In this document: in pieces, positions 52,451-60,535 of the stretch | Layout of the letters: every line of letters begins with the position of its first letter | Numbering within the stretch: the stretch's first letter is position 1 | Origin: Pseudarthrobacter phenanthrenivorans | Lineage (GTDB): Bacteria; Actinomycetota; Actinomycetes; Actinomycetales; Micrococcaceae | Direction: 5' to 3' | NCBI RefSeq assembly: GCF_000813845.1 | Contig: NZ_JWTB01000004.1 | Span: forward strand, 1-64,000 | DNA length: 64,000 bases | Notes under the pieces: generated by a model | Databases searched by the model: none | Told to the model about the DNA's origin: nothing | What the model saw: only the letters and a program-made list of their open reading frames with translations | Made by a program: the position numbers and the translations under genes

Positions 52451-53125
52451 TCACGTGCCGCTGTCCGGCGCCGGGACCGTACGGAGCAGCAGCCGGCACC
52501 AGGCGTCGGCCAGCCATGCCGCAAACTGGTCGGGACTCCAGCCGCGCTGGTCCACCAGCAGGACCCAGTACTCCGGCCCGTTCATGCTCCACACCGCGTC
52601 GGCGAGCTCGGCGGCCGGGCGGTCCGGCCGGAGCTCCCCGGTGGCGGCCAGCTCGTCCACGAACCGGCGCATGTTGGCCGCACGCCGGTCGGAGATCTCG
52701 CGCCACAGCGCGGCACAATCGGGATCGGTGCCGGCGGCATCCCGCAGCGCCACATAGACCGGCGCCAGGCGGGGCTGGATACCGGCCAGGGCCTCGGCAT
52801 AGATCCGGATCTTTTCGCCCGCATCCGCGGCATCCCGCACGCGGAGGACGTAGTCGCGGCGCTCCGCCGGCACTGCCTGGCCGGTCCCTGAAATGGCCGC
52901 TTCCACCACTTCCCGCAACAGGTCCGGCTTGCGCCCGATGGTGGCATAGATAGTGTCGACGGCGACCCCGGCCTGCCGCGCGATGGCCGCCACGGTGGTG
53001 GAACGGTACCCCTCCCCCACGAACAACCCGCGCGCGGCAGCCAGGACGGCGTCCCGGGTTGCTGCTGCCTGTTCCTTGCGCCGGGGCGAGTGGTAGCGGC
53101 GTGCCGGGGCATTGACTTCGTTCAT
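52451..53125 (-). CDS. TetR/AcrR family regulator
   Basis: Protein of 224 aa with a TetR HTH (TTVAAIARQAGVAVDTIYAT, near 43-62) and a helical ligand domain. ATG at 53125; the frame reaches 53158 but the first 11 codons overlap the shared operator region. Divergent from the flavin-dependent oxidoreductase gene, which it probably represses. Confidence 0.85.
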   Translation of the reverse strand: MNEVNAPARRYHSPRRKEQAAATRDAVLAAARGLFVGEGYRSTTVAAIARQAGVAVDTIYATIGRKPDLLREVVEAAISGTGQAVPAERRDYVLRVRDAADAGEKIRIYAEALAGIQPRLAPVYVALRDAAGTDPDCAALWREISDRRAANMRRFVDELAATGELRPDRPAAELADAVWSMNGPEYWVLLVDQRGWSPDQFAAWLADAWCRLLLRTVPAPDSGT

Positions 53126-53141
53126 TGCCGGACCTAGCCTT

Positions 53142-53170
53142 AATTCATCCGAATACACTTCGGACGAATT
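53142..53170. promoter_or_regulatory. TetR operator candidate
   Basis: Arms AATTCATCCGAA and TTCGGACGAATT are inverted with one mismatch over 12 bp, spaced by TACAC. They lie in the 108-nt gap between the TetR gene and the oxidoreductase gene. Confidence 0.65.
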
Positions 53171-53233
53171 CTAGCAGTACTCCGGAGACGCGGCGCAGCG
53201 GCGACGGGCAGAAGGGCAGAAGGGCAGGCCATC

Positions 53234-54364
53234 ATGTCAGAACACTTCGACACCGTGGTGATCGGCGGCGGCCAGGCCGGTCTGGCCATGGGCTACCACC
53301 TGTCCCGCCTGAAGCGTCCCTTCCTCATCCTGGATGAAAATGCCAGGACCGGGGACAGCTGGCGGACGCGCTGGGACTCCCTGAGGCTGTTCACTCCGGC
53401 GCGCTATGACGCCCTCCCCGGCAGCCGCTACCCGGCGCCGCAGTGGTCGTACCCAGCCCGCGAAGAGTTTGCCGATTACCTGGCCGGGTATGCGGACCGG
53501 CTCAGGCTGCCGGTGCGGCACGGCGTCCGCGTCACCAGCCTCAGCCACAACGGGCGCGCCTTCGTCGTCCAGGCTGACGGCGTGGTGTTCGAGGCGGACA
53601 ACGTGGTGGTGGCTCCGGGCTGGGACCGGAAACCCAAGGTGCCCGAGTTCGCGCGGCAGCTCAGCCCGGACCTCCGCCAATTGACCGCGGGGAGCTACAG
53701 GAACCCCAGGGACCTCGCTCCGGGCCCGGTCCTGGTGGTCGGGGCCGGCAACTCGGGCGCGGATATCGCCCTCGAGCTTGCCCCCATCCATAAGACCTAC
53801 CTTTCCGGCCGGCACCCGGGGGAAATCCCCTGGCCCATCGACGCCGCGGCCGCCAGGCCCCTCACGCTGGCTGTCTTCTTCGCCTTCTCGCACCTCCTGA
53901 CGCTCAACACGCCCCTGGGCAGGAAAGCCCGCCCACAGATCCTTGCGCACAGTGGACCACTGGTCAGGGTGAAGAACCGGGATCTGGTGCGCGCCGGCGT
54001 CGAACGCGTCCCCCGGACGGAAAGCGCCCGGGACGGGTGGCCGGTGCTTGCGGACGGCAGGACCCTCGAGGTCTCCAACGTCGTGTGGTGCACAGGGTTC
54101 GGGCCGGACCTGGACTGGATCCAGCTGCCGGTGTTTGGCCGGGACGGGCAGCCGGATCAGCACCGGGGCGTGGCCGCGGCGCAGCCTGGGCTGTTCTTCC
54201 TGGGCGCCACTTTCCAGCAGTCGCTGGCATCCTCCATGGTCCACGGCGTGGGAGCCGACGCGGCGTTCATCGCGCAGCACATTGCCTCCCGGACACCGGC
54301 AGCACCAGAGGCCACGCAGGCGGCGGACGCGGTCAGGCCGGAAGGTTCAGCTGCTCCACAATGA
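53234..54364 (+). CDS. NAD(P)/FAD-dependent oxidoreductase (flavin-containing monooxygenase-like)
   Basis: Protein of 376 aa. FAD motif VVIGGGQAGLAMGYHL (about 8-23) and NADPH motif VLVVGAGNSGADIALELA (about 165-182) are intact. It resembles class B flavin monooxygenases and the related YpdA/Trx-reductase-like group. Substrate unknown. ATG with AGAAGGGCAGGCC upstream. The 3' end overlaps the convergent lipase gene by 32 bp. Confidence 0.85.
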   Translation: MSEHFDTVVIGGGQAGLAMGYHLSRLKRPFLILDENARTGDSWRTRWDSLRLFTPARYDALPGSRYPAPQWSYPAREEFADYLAGYADRLRLPVRHGVRVTSLSHNGRAFVVQADGVVFEADNVVVAPGWDRKPKVPEFARQLSPDLRQLTAGSYRNPRDLAPGPVLVVGAGNSGADIALELAPIHKTYLSGRHPGEIPWPIDAAAARPLTLAVFFAFSHLLTLNTPLGRKARPQILAHSGPLVRVKNRDLVRAGVERVPRTESARDGWPVLADGRTLEVSNVVWCTGFGPDLDWIQLPVFGRDGQPDQHRGVAAAQPGLFFLGATFQQSLASSMVHGVGADAAFIAQHIASRTPAAPEATQAADAVRPEGSAAPQ

Positions 54365-55034
54365 TCCTCGCCGTCTCGGGATCGCCCAGGATTTTGAAGT
54401 GCCCCGCCACGGGCAGTTCAATGTTGGTGGCGCCGGGCAGCACGCTCCCCTCCGGAATGTGCGGATCGAAGGGCCCGTAGATGGACGTGATGCGGCCGTT
54501 GATGGCCAACTCGCGGGACATCTGGAGGGTCAGGGCGTTCCGCGGCGAGAAGATCCGCAGGCTGGGCAGCAGCATGTACCGGGCATAGCGGGAACCGGAA
54601 AACGGGGCGCAGACGGCGATCATCCGGTCGATCCGGTGCCCGGGATCCAGCTGCAGCATGGTGTATTTGCCGATCAGGCCGCCCTTGCTGTGTGCCACCA
54701 GGATGGCATCGCGCAGCCCGGCTTCCTCCAGGTGCTGGGCCACCAGGCGGGCGGCGTCGGGCACCTTCAGCTTGTTGCGCTGCAGGACGGTGACCACGTG
54801 CACCGGATGTCCGGCGTCGTGGATCACCTGGATGAGCGGCATCATGAACTGCCAGTTTTCGTAGACGCCGGGAATGATCACCACGGGGGCGCGGGTTCCG
54901 TTGCGGAACGACCCCGGCTGCACGCGCGACAGGAATCCGCGCACCTGCCAGGCCGCGGCGTACACATAGTCCTGCGCCCACCACACGGCTTTCTGCAGTG
55001 GACTGATGCGGAGGTCTGCGCCAGGGTCACTCAT
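54333..55034 (-). CDS. Alpha/beta hydrolase, esterase/lipase-like
   Basis: Protein of 233 aa. The nucleophile elbow is VAHSKGG (Ser in the G-x-S-x-G-like position: H-S-K-G-G), so it is a variant lipase/acyltransferase elbow as in triacylglycerol lipase-type proteins. An Asp and a C-terminal His (GHFKILG) could complete the triad. Start is the ATG at 55034, six bases after TATCCT. Its end overlaps the oxidoreductase gene. Confidence 0.82.
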   Translation of the reverse strand: MSDPGADLRISPLQKAVWWAQDYVYAAAWQVRGFLSRVQPGSFRNGTRAPVVIIPGVYENWQFMMPLIQVIHDAGHPVHVVTVLQRNKLKVPDAARLVAQHLEEAGLRDAILVAHSKGGLIGKYTMLQLDPGHRIDRMIAVCAPFSGSRYARYMLLPSLRIFSPRNALTLQMSRELAINGRITSIYGPFDPHIPEGSVLPGATNIELPVAGHFKILGDPETARIIVEQLNLPA

Positions 55035-55040
55035 GTGTTG

Positions 55041-55046
55041 AGGATA
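55041..55046 (-). promoter_or_regulatory. Candidate leaderless -10 element of the hydrolase gene
   Basis: TATCCT, six bases, ATG. The same hexamer precedes the PucR gene. Confidence 0.42.
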
Positions 55047-55124
55047 ACGCGCCCCTGCGACACTTCCTGCGAACACCACCAGCGGCACGTCAAGCCACGG
55101 CCAGACCCTGCAGGCTTCCGCCAG

Positions 55125-55703
55125 TTAGAGCCCCGCGCAGGCGTCATCGACGAGGCGCCGGGCAAGATTCAGGGCGCGCTTGCCGTAGAGGGCGCCGTCG
55201 AGAACCGCGCCCGTGGCGTAGGCCCCGTTAAGGACGATGAGCAACTCTTCGGCCAGCTCATCCGGATCACGCACTCCAGCCTCGGCTGCAAGGGACTGGA
55301 ACCAGTCCCGAACTTGCTGCTTGTGTCCCACGGCCACCAGGTGCGCCGGATGGTTTCCCTCCGGGAACTCCGTGTTCGTATTCAGCATCGGGCACCCGCG
55401 GTAAGTGGCGCCCGCGGTGTCCTCCGCTAAAACCCGAAAGACGGCCATGAGCTTTTCCCGGGGTTCGTTGCATTCGTCGGCTACCTGCCACATCCGCTCA
55501 AACCACGCATCCGCACGCCCCTGTACATATGCCGTAGCGAGGGCGTCCTTGGTGGGGAACTGACGGTAGATGGTGGCGTTCCCCACCCCGCACTCCTTGA
55601 CCACGGTATCCATTCCCACCGCACGGATCCCCCGCTGGTAGAACAGCCGCGTGGCTACCTCAAGCACATTGCGCCGGTTCTCCTCGCCGCTCTTGCGTGC
55701 CAC
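55125..55703 (-). CDS. TetR/AcrR family regulator
   Basis: Protein of 192 aa. HTH: IRAVGMDTVVKECGVGNATI, near 25-44, followed by YRQFPTKDALATAYV. The start is GTG at 55703 with GGAAGGTGG upstream; an in-frame GTG at 55721 is possible. Divergent from a frameshifted reductase gene, and a 16-bp palindrome lies between them. Confidence 0.85.
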   Translation of the reverse strand: MARKSGEENRRNVLEVATRLFYQRGIRAVGMDTVVKECGVGNATIYRQFPTKDALATAYVQGRADAWFERMWQVADECNEPREKLMAVFRVLAEDTAGATYRGCPMLNTNTEFPEGNHPAHLVAVGHKQQVRDWFQSLAAEAGVRDPDELAEELLIVLNGAYATGAVLDGALYGKRALNLARRLVDDACAGL

Positions 55704-55750
55704 GGACAACCCACCTTCCACGTTCAAGACCACATGTCCTGTCTCCAAGT

Positions 55751-55785
55751 TTGACAGACGGATCGATCCGTCACAAACTTGTGAA
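55751..55785. promoter_or_regulatory. TetR operator within a -35/-10 spacer, plus shared 15-mer
   Basis: TTGACA (55751-55756) is followed by the perfect palindrome GACGGATCGATCCGTC (55757-55772), then a weak -10 (CAAACT, 55774-55779). TCACAAACTTGTGAA (55771-55785) is the reverse complement of the 15-mer in the ABC exporter operator. Confidence 0.6.
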
Positions 55786-55831
55786 CGTTCCGTCACATGC
55801 GGCGGCGCCCACCAGCAGATAGGAAACCACC

Positions 55832-56510
55832 ATGAAGATTGCCGTCCTCGGAACCGGCATTGTAGGCCGCACCCTTGGCGCGCGGTTGGCAGAGCTCGGA
55901 CACGCGGTGACCATTGGTACCCGCAGCCCCGAAGCCACACTGGCCCGCACGGAGCCCGGCGCCATGGGCACCGAACCCTTCGCCGACTGGGCCGCAGCCA
56001 ACCCCGGCATCACACTGGCCAGCTACGCCGGCGCCGCCAGCGGGGCAGAGCTCATCGTCAACGCCACCAATGGCAGCGCCTCCCTGGATGTCCTGGCGCA
56101 GGCGGGCCGCGAAAACCTCGACGGCAAAGGTCATCTTGGACATCGCCAACCCGCTGGACTTCAGCCAGGGAATGCCCCCGACCCTCTTCGTCAAAGACAC
56201 CGATTCGCTCGGTGAACAGATTCAACGCGAATTCGCCGGCGCCCGCGTGGTGAAGTCGCTCAACACCCTCAACGCCGACCTCATGGCACGGCCGGGTACG
56301 CTTCCCGGGAGCAGCACCGTCTTCGTCTCAGGAAACGACGCTGACGCCAAGCACACCGTCACGGGGCTGTTGAAGGATTTTGGCCACGAGGACGTCATCG
56401 ACCTCGGTGACATCTCCACCGCCCGTGGCACGGAAATGCTCCTCCCCGTCTGGCTTCGCCTCTGGGGCGCACTGGGCACCCCCGCGTTCAACTTCAAGAT
56501 CGTTCGCTGA
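55832..56510 (+). pseudogene. NAD(P)-binding F420-reductase-like protein, disrupted by a frameshift
   Basis: The first part (from 55832, IAVLGTGIVGRTLGARLAEL) is the NADPH-binding fold of NADPH:F420 oxidoreductase-like/DUF2520-type proteins. The frame changes near 56125: ENLDGK reads on only after dropping one base of the AAAGG run at 56126-56130, into the frame giving VILDIANPLDFSQGM...WLRLWGALGTPAFNFKIV. Restoring one base would give about 225 aa. Either a real pseudogene or a sequencing slip in a short A/G run. ATG with AGGAAACCACC upstream. Confidence 0.78.
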
Positions 56511-56533
56511 CCCGGTTCGCCAAGGGGACTAGC

Positions 56534-57388
56534 ATGGCATCCATGGATGGCACCGTGGCGATGGTGACAGGCGCGGCGAGCGGCCTGGGTCAGGCTGTGG
56601 CAACCGGTCTCGCACGCGAAGGCGCACTGGTCGTCGTAGTTGGCCGCTCACCCGCCCGCGCGGAGGCGGCAGCGAGCGCCATTCAGCGCGTCCTCCCTTC
56701 CGCCCTCCTGGAGCCACTGGCCTGCGACCTGTCGGGCCAGTCCTCGATCCACGCCGCGGCGGCTGACTTCCTCTCACGCCACGGCAGGCTCGATGTCCTG
56801 GTGAACTCGGCCGGAGTGTTCCGTAAGGAGCGCCAGGTAACGCCGGACGGGCTGGAACTGACGTTTGCCACCAACGTCATGGCATACTTCCTGCTCACCA
56901 ACCTGATGCTTGACGCGCTCAGGAACGCCGCGGCGGTGGCAGGCACGGCCCGGATCGTGAACATCGCATCAAAGTACGGCAACACCAGAGTCAACTTCGA
57001 CGACCTCCAGACCGCCAAGGGCCGGTACAGCTACCTTCGTTCCACACCACCCACCATGCTCGCCCGCGTTCTCCTCACGCAGGAGTTTGCCGAACGCCTG
57101 CGGGGCTCAGGCGTGGTGGCCAACGCCGTCCATCCGGGGCTGGCCAAGAACACGTCACTCCTCAAGGACGTTGGCGGCCCGTTCCGTCTGCTCACCAACC
57201 TCTTCGGTGCACCGGCAGAAGAAGCGGCAGACACCGCCCTCTGGCTGGCGACATCAAGCGAAACAGCGGGAGTATCCGGGAAGCTCTGGGCGAAACGCGG
57301 GGAGCTTGGTACGCCGGGCATGGGATCGGACCCGCAGGCCCGCAAGCGCCTGTGGGACGCCTGCGCCGGCCTGGCCCACTTGCCCTGA
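56534..57388 (+). CDS. SDR family protein with altered catalytic residues
   Basis: Rossmann protein of 284 aa, similar to retinol-dehydrogenase-type SDRs. The cofactor motif TGAASGLGQ (12-20), NSAG (91-94) and the catalytic Ser region IVNIASKYG are present. Where the YxxxK motif should be, the aligned segment reads T171 for Tyr and M175 for Lys (STPPTMLARVL against the usual AY..SKLAN.L). The enzyme may be inactive or may use another mechanism. Good RBS GGGGACTAGC. Follows the frameshifted gene by 24 nt. Confidence 0.82.
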   Translation: MASMDGTVAMVTGAASGLGQAVATGLAREGALVVVVGRSPARAEAAASAIQRVLPSALLEPLACDLSGQSSIHAAAADFLSRHGRLDVLVNSAGVFRKERQVTPDGLELTFATNVMAYFLLTNLMLDALRNAAAVAGTARIVNIASKYGNTRVNFDDLQTAKGRYSYLRSTPPTMLARVLLTQEFAERLRGSGVVANAVHPGLAKNTSLLKDVGGPFRLLTNLFGAPAEEAADTALWLATSSETAGVSGKLWAKRGELGTPGMGSDPQARKRLWDACAGLAHLP

Positions 57389-57398
57389 CTTGCGGGCG

Positions 57399-58616
57399 TC
57401 AGTAGTTCCGGCGGTGCTTCAGGCGGGGAATTACGACGGCGAACACGGCCGCCGCCGCGAACCCCAGGAGGCCGGTGGCCGAGATCCCCGGGCCAAGCGA
57501 GGCGAGCGCCGTCACCCCGGAGAGCAGCACCGGTCCCCCGGTTGAGCCGGCATCCGCCATGAAGCGCCACAGGCCCAGGAACTGGCCGCGGCCGCGGTCC
57601 GGTGAGAAGTCGGCGCCGAGTGTCATCACCAGCCCGGAGCTGATGCCGTTGCCGAACCCGATCAGCAGCGCCGCCATCAGGAGCCCCATGAAGGACCCGG
57701 TGAGCGGAATCAGCAGCAGCGCCGTCCCCATGAGGAGGGTCGATGGCACCGCCACCCACTGCCGCCCCTTGCGGTCCATCAGCTTCCCGGCGGGATAGAA
57801 CACCAGCATGTCGATGGCACCGGACAGCCCGTAGACCAGGGACGCGGACGTAGCATCCATGCCCAGGTGGTCGGCCCAGAGTGGAATCACCACCTGGCGG
57901 GAGGAGCGGAGGGCGCTCAGCAGCAGGATGCCTACGCCCAGCGAAAGGAACACCCCGGCGTGCGAGACCGCCACGCTCCGGAGCGTCGGCTGGGGGCCGG
58001 CACCCCTGCCGGGCTGGCCATCCGGCGCCGCGAGGTCAGGGATGGTGAGGGAGAGCAAAGCGGCGGCCGCCATGGCCACCACGCCCACCCAGTAGGCACC
58101 GGCCAGCCCGAAGAACTGCATCACGGCAGCCCCCGCGAACGGGCCGATGAAGACGCCGATGCGGTTGACGCCGCCAAGCGTGGACAGCGCCCGGGCCCGG
58201 AACGCCACGGGCACGGCCTCCGTCAGGTACTTCTGCCGGGCCAGGCCGAACACGGCACCGGACATTCCGACGACGGCCATCGCCACGGCCAGCAGCCACA
58301 GCCCGTTCGGGGCCAGGGCAGCAGTGGCAGCGGCCACCAGGGCCAGGCCCGCTGCGACGGCGGCCCCCACAATGGACCAGCGCTCACCGAAACGGAGGGT
58401 CACCAGGGAGGCCGGCAGGTTGAAGAACCAGGATCCCAGGCCAATGAGGGTAACGATCAGTGCTGCCACCGCCACGGAAGCACCCAGCCCGCGGGCGGAC
58501 AATGCCACCACCGGAAGGATGGCGCCCTGGCCGATTCCGAAAAGCAGCGTGGGACCGAAAGCGGCCACGGCAATACTGCGCAGGCTGAAGGGCTGGGGAT
58601 CATCCGGGGAAGTCAT
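57399..58616 (-). CDS. MFS transporter
   Basis: Carrier of 405 aa with about 12 hydrophobic segments; the central loop has GPQPTLR and the second half has the KLMDRKGRQW motif A variant. Substrate unknown, efflux-type features weak. Start at ATG 58616 after AGGATAAATCTG. It converges on the SDR gene with 10 nt between. Confidence 0.83.
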   Translation of the reverse strand: MTSPDDPQPFSLRSIAVAAFGPTLLFGIGQGAILPVVALSARGLGASVAVAALIVTLIGLGSWFFNLPASLVTLRFGERWSIVGAAVAAGLALVAAATAALAPNGLWLLAVAMAVVGMSGAVFGLARQKYLTEAVPVAFRARALSTLGGVNRIGVFIGPFAGAAVMQFFGLAGAYWVGVVAMAAAALLSLTIPDLAAPDGQPGRGAGPQPTLRSVAVSHAGVFLSLGVGILLLSALRSSRQVVIPLWADHLGMDATSASLVYGLSGAIDMLVFYPAGKLMDRKGRQWVAVPSTLLMGTALLLIPLTGSFMGLLMAALLIGFGNGISSGLVMTLGADFSPDRGRGQFLGLWRFMADAGSTGGPVLLSGVTALASLGPGISATGLLGFAAAAVFAVVIPRLKHRRNY

Positions 58617-58761
58617 CAGATTTATCCTATGGCCGGCTCCTTGCTCCACAGGGTCGGGTGTGACTCACCGGACAAGGCCATTGCTGCCCGGCGGGAAGGT
58701 CCTCGGGCGCGCGGCGGGAAAATCCTCGGCCGCCCGGCGGCCAGGGCCAAAGGCGCCCGGC

Positions 58762-59199
58762 TTAGCGCGGCCTGGGCTCGAACCCGGCCAAGGCACGGAA
58801 GAGGTTTACCAGCTCAACGATGGCGCCGATGATCGAGCCCGCGATTCCGAGCACCAGGAACACCCGGACCAGCACCGGCCAGCCTGGCCAGTTGCCGCCG
58901 AAATCGAAGGGGAAGACCTCCCATAGCCGGAGCAGCGCCGCCAGGCCTATACCTATCGACACCAGGTTCCCGAGGGCCAGGAGGGCCCTGGAGCGGATGA
59001 CCGCGCACACCAGGTTGACCACGATTCCTGCGACCAGGGTTGCGTTGATGAGGTCCAGCACGCGGTCCATGTCCGCAGTCAGGAAGGGCACGATCCGCCA
59101 ACCCGGCCAGATGTTGATGCCGTAGAGCAGCAAGGCGTTGACCACGGCGGAGCCGATGCTGCCGCCGCGCGTCCGGCTGGTCGAGGTCCTGTCCGCCAT
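58762..59199 (-). CDS. Membrane protein of unknown function
   Basis: Protein of 145 aa with about four hydrophobic helices (near 20-32, 46-68, 75-90, 105-128) and a charged N-terminus rich in Arg/Ser/Thr. No family recognised. It stands alone; the 116 nt upstream hold no clear element. Confidence 0.65.
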   Translation of the reverse strand: MADRTSTSRTRGGSIGSAVVNALLLYGINIWPGWRIVPFLTADMDRVLDLINATLVAGIVVNLVCAVIRSRALLALGNLVSIGIGLAALLRLWEVFPFDFGGNWPGWPVLVRVFLVLGIAGSIIGAIVELVNLFRALAGFEPRPR

Positions 59200-59315
59200 G
59201 CCAACAGGGTCGCCCTGGGTGCAGCCGGGCCGGAAGTGCCGAAGGTCCCAGCAGCGCGCCTGGGAACCGGTACTCCGGGAACCGGCGGGTGCCCGGACCG
59301 GCCGACGAGGCCTCC

Positions 59316-59930
59316 TCAGAAGCCCGTCAGGACTTCCCTGGCTTTGCCGTTGACTGCCGCGTTCACCAGTTCCTCGGCCACGATGTGCAGCTTGACGTTG
59401 GCATGCTGGCTGCGGGTGGCCAGCATCTCGAAGGCTGCCGGAGGTTCAACCCCCTGCAGCGCCATGATGATCCCCTTGGCCTGCTCAATCACGGCCTTGT
59501 GCGCGTAGGCGCCCTCAATTGCCTCCGTGGCTGCCTGCTGGGATTCGATGCGGAGGCTTTGGGTTACGTCCACCATGAATCCGCGCGCCTGCTCCACGCG
59601 CCCGGACGCTGCGGGCACCGCCTGGAGGGCCGAGAAGACGCGCCGCTCCCTTCCGCGCACGTCGATGATGCGGTGCAGCAGGGCGCCCTGGCCTCCGGAC
59701 TGCAGCAGGTTCTTCCACAGGGCAAGGATCGGTTCACGGTCCTGTGGGTGTTTGTGGGACATCAGCAGTTCGAACGTGGGAACCACTTCCCCCGGGCGCA
59801 GCCCGTGGATGCCGAACATCCCGTCGGACCATTTCATCTTCCCGGTGGCGACATCCAGTTCAAAAGTGCCTGAGGGACATACCGTGCCGGCCTGGAGAGG
59901 AAAAAGGTAGGTATCAAGGTTTGACCACAT
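59316..59930 (-). CDS. PAS-ANTAR domain regulator
   Basis: Protein of 204 aa. Residues about 20-130 form a PAS domain (FELDVATGKMKWSDGMFGIH, then HPQDREPILALWK). Residues about 145-204 form an ANTAR RNA-binding domain (IEGAYAHKAVIEQAKGIIMA). ANTAR proteins prevent transcription termination by binding two-hairpin RNA sites; the target is not evident here. ATG at 59930 with GGAGAAAG upstream; the open frame continues upstream to 60107 with no ribosome site. Confidence 0.82.
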   Translation of the reverse strand: MWSNLDTYLFPLQAGTVCPSGTFELDVATGKMKWSDGMFGIHGLRPGEVVPTFELLMSHKHPQDREPILALWKNLLQSGGQGALLHRIIDVRGRERRVFSALQAVPAASGRVEQARGFMVDVTQSLRIESQQAATEAIEGAYAHKAVIEQAKGIIMALQGVEPPAAFEMLATRSQHANVKLHIVAEELVNAAVNGKAREVLTGF

Positions 59931-60121
59931 ATCTTTCTCCAAAGTTGTCTTATCTCCCCCTCGGTCGGCTGTCGGCATCACAATAGCCCAAATTCCGTTC
60001 CTGCGAAGCAGTCGAAAGACCCTGGGGCCCGCAAAAACGGGGGTCACAAACGCGCCCGCGAGGAGTAGCGTTCGCCTTATGGGGCACTGAAGCGCGTCCC
60101 AATCCAAGGGGAGGTCAATTC

Positions 60122-60463
60122 ATGGGTGAAGTATGGATCCGCACGCTGGGCAACGGGCTGGTCCGCGCAGACCGGGTCACCGAAATATCATCCACCCGCG
60201 GGTCCCTTCATGAGGACCAGGGGTTTTCACTCAAGGTCATCGTGGACGGCAAGGGCCACGTAGTGATCGACGACGGCGGGCTGCAGGGTTCGCTGCCGGA
60301 GCGGCTGGAGTATGCCAGGCATGTGGAGGACGCCTTGCTGCTGGCCATTGACGAGGCGAACGGGAGCGATACATCCATGGTGGTCTCGTACGAGCCGGAG
60401 CGGGAGCGCTGGTCGGCTGCTCCGGTTTCAGTATTAACGGGACGGCTTCCCGAAGTCGTCTGA
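60122..60463 (+). CDS. Hypothetical protein
   Basis: Protein of 113 aa, not recognised. Soluble and slightly acidic, with a repeated beta look (VWIRTLGNGLVRADRVTEIS; LKVIVDGKGHVVIDDGG) and a helix LEYARHVEDALLLAIDEA. ATG preceded by GGGGAGGTCAATTC. It is convergent with trxB and divergent from the PAS-ANTAR gene. Confidence 0.68.
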   Translation: MGEVWIRTLGNGLVRADRVTEISSTRGSLHEDQGFSLKVIVDGKGHVVIDDGGLQGSLPERLEYARHVEDALLLAIDEANGSDTSMVVSYEPERERWSAAPVSVLTGRLPEVV

Positions 60464-60500
60464 CGCCGGAACGGCGCAGGACAACAGGAACCACGGCGGA

Positions 60501-60530
60501 CTGCCCGGGCAGCCGAGGTTGCCCGGGCAG
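60501..60530. terminator. Bidirectional hairpin terminator
   Basis: CTGCCCGGGCA and TGCCCGGGCAG pair perfectly over 11 bp around an 8-nt loop, between the convergent hypothetical gene and trxB. Confidence 0.7.
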
Positions 60531-60535
60531 CCTCT

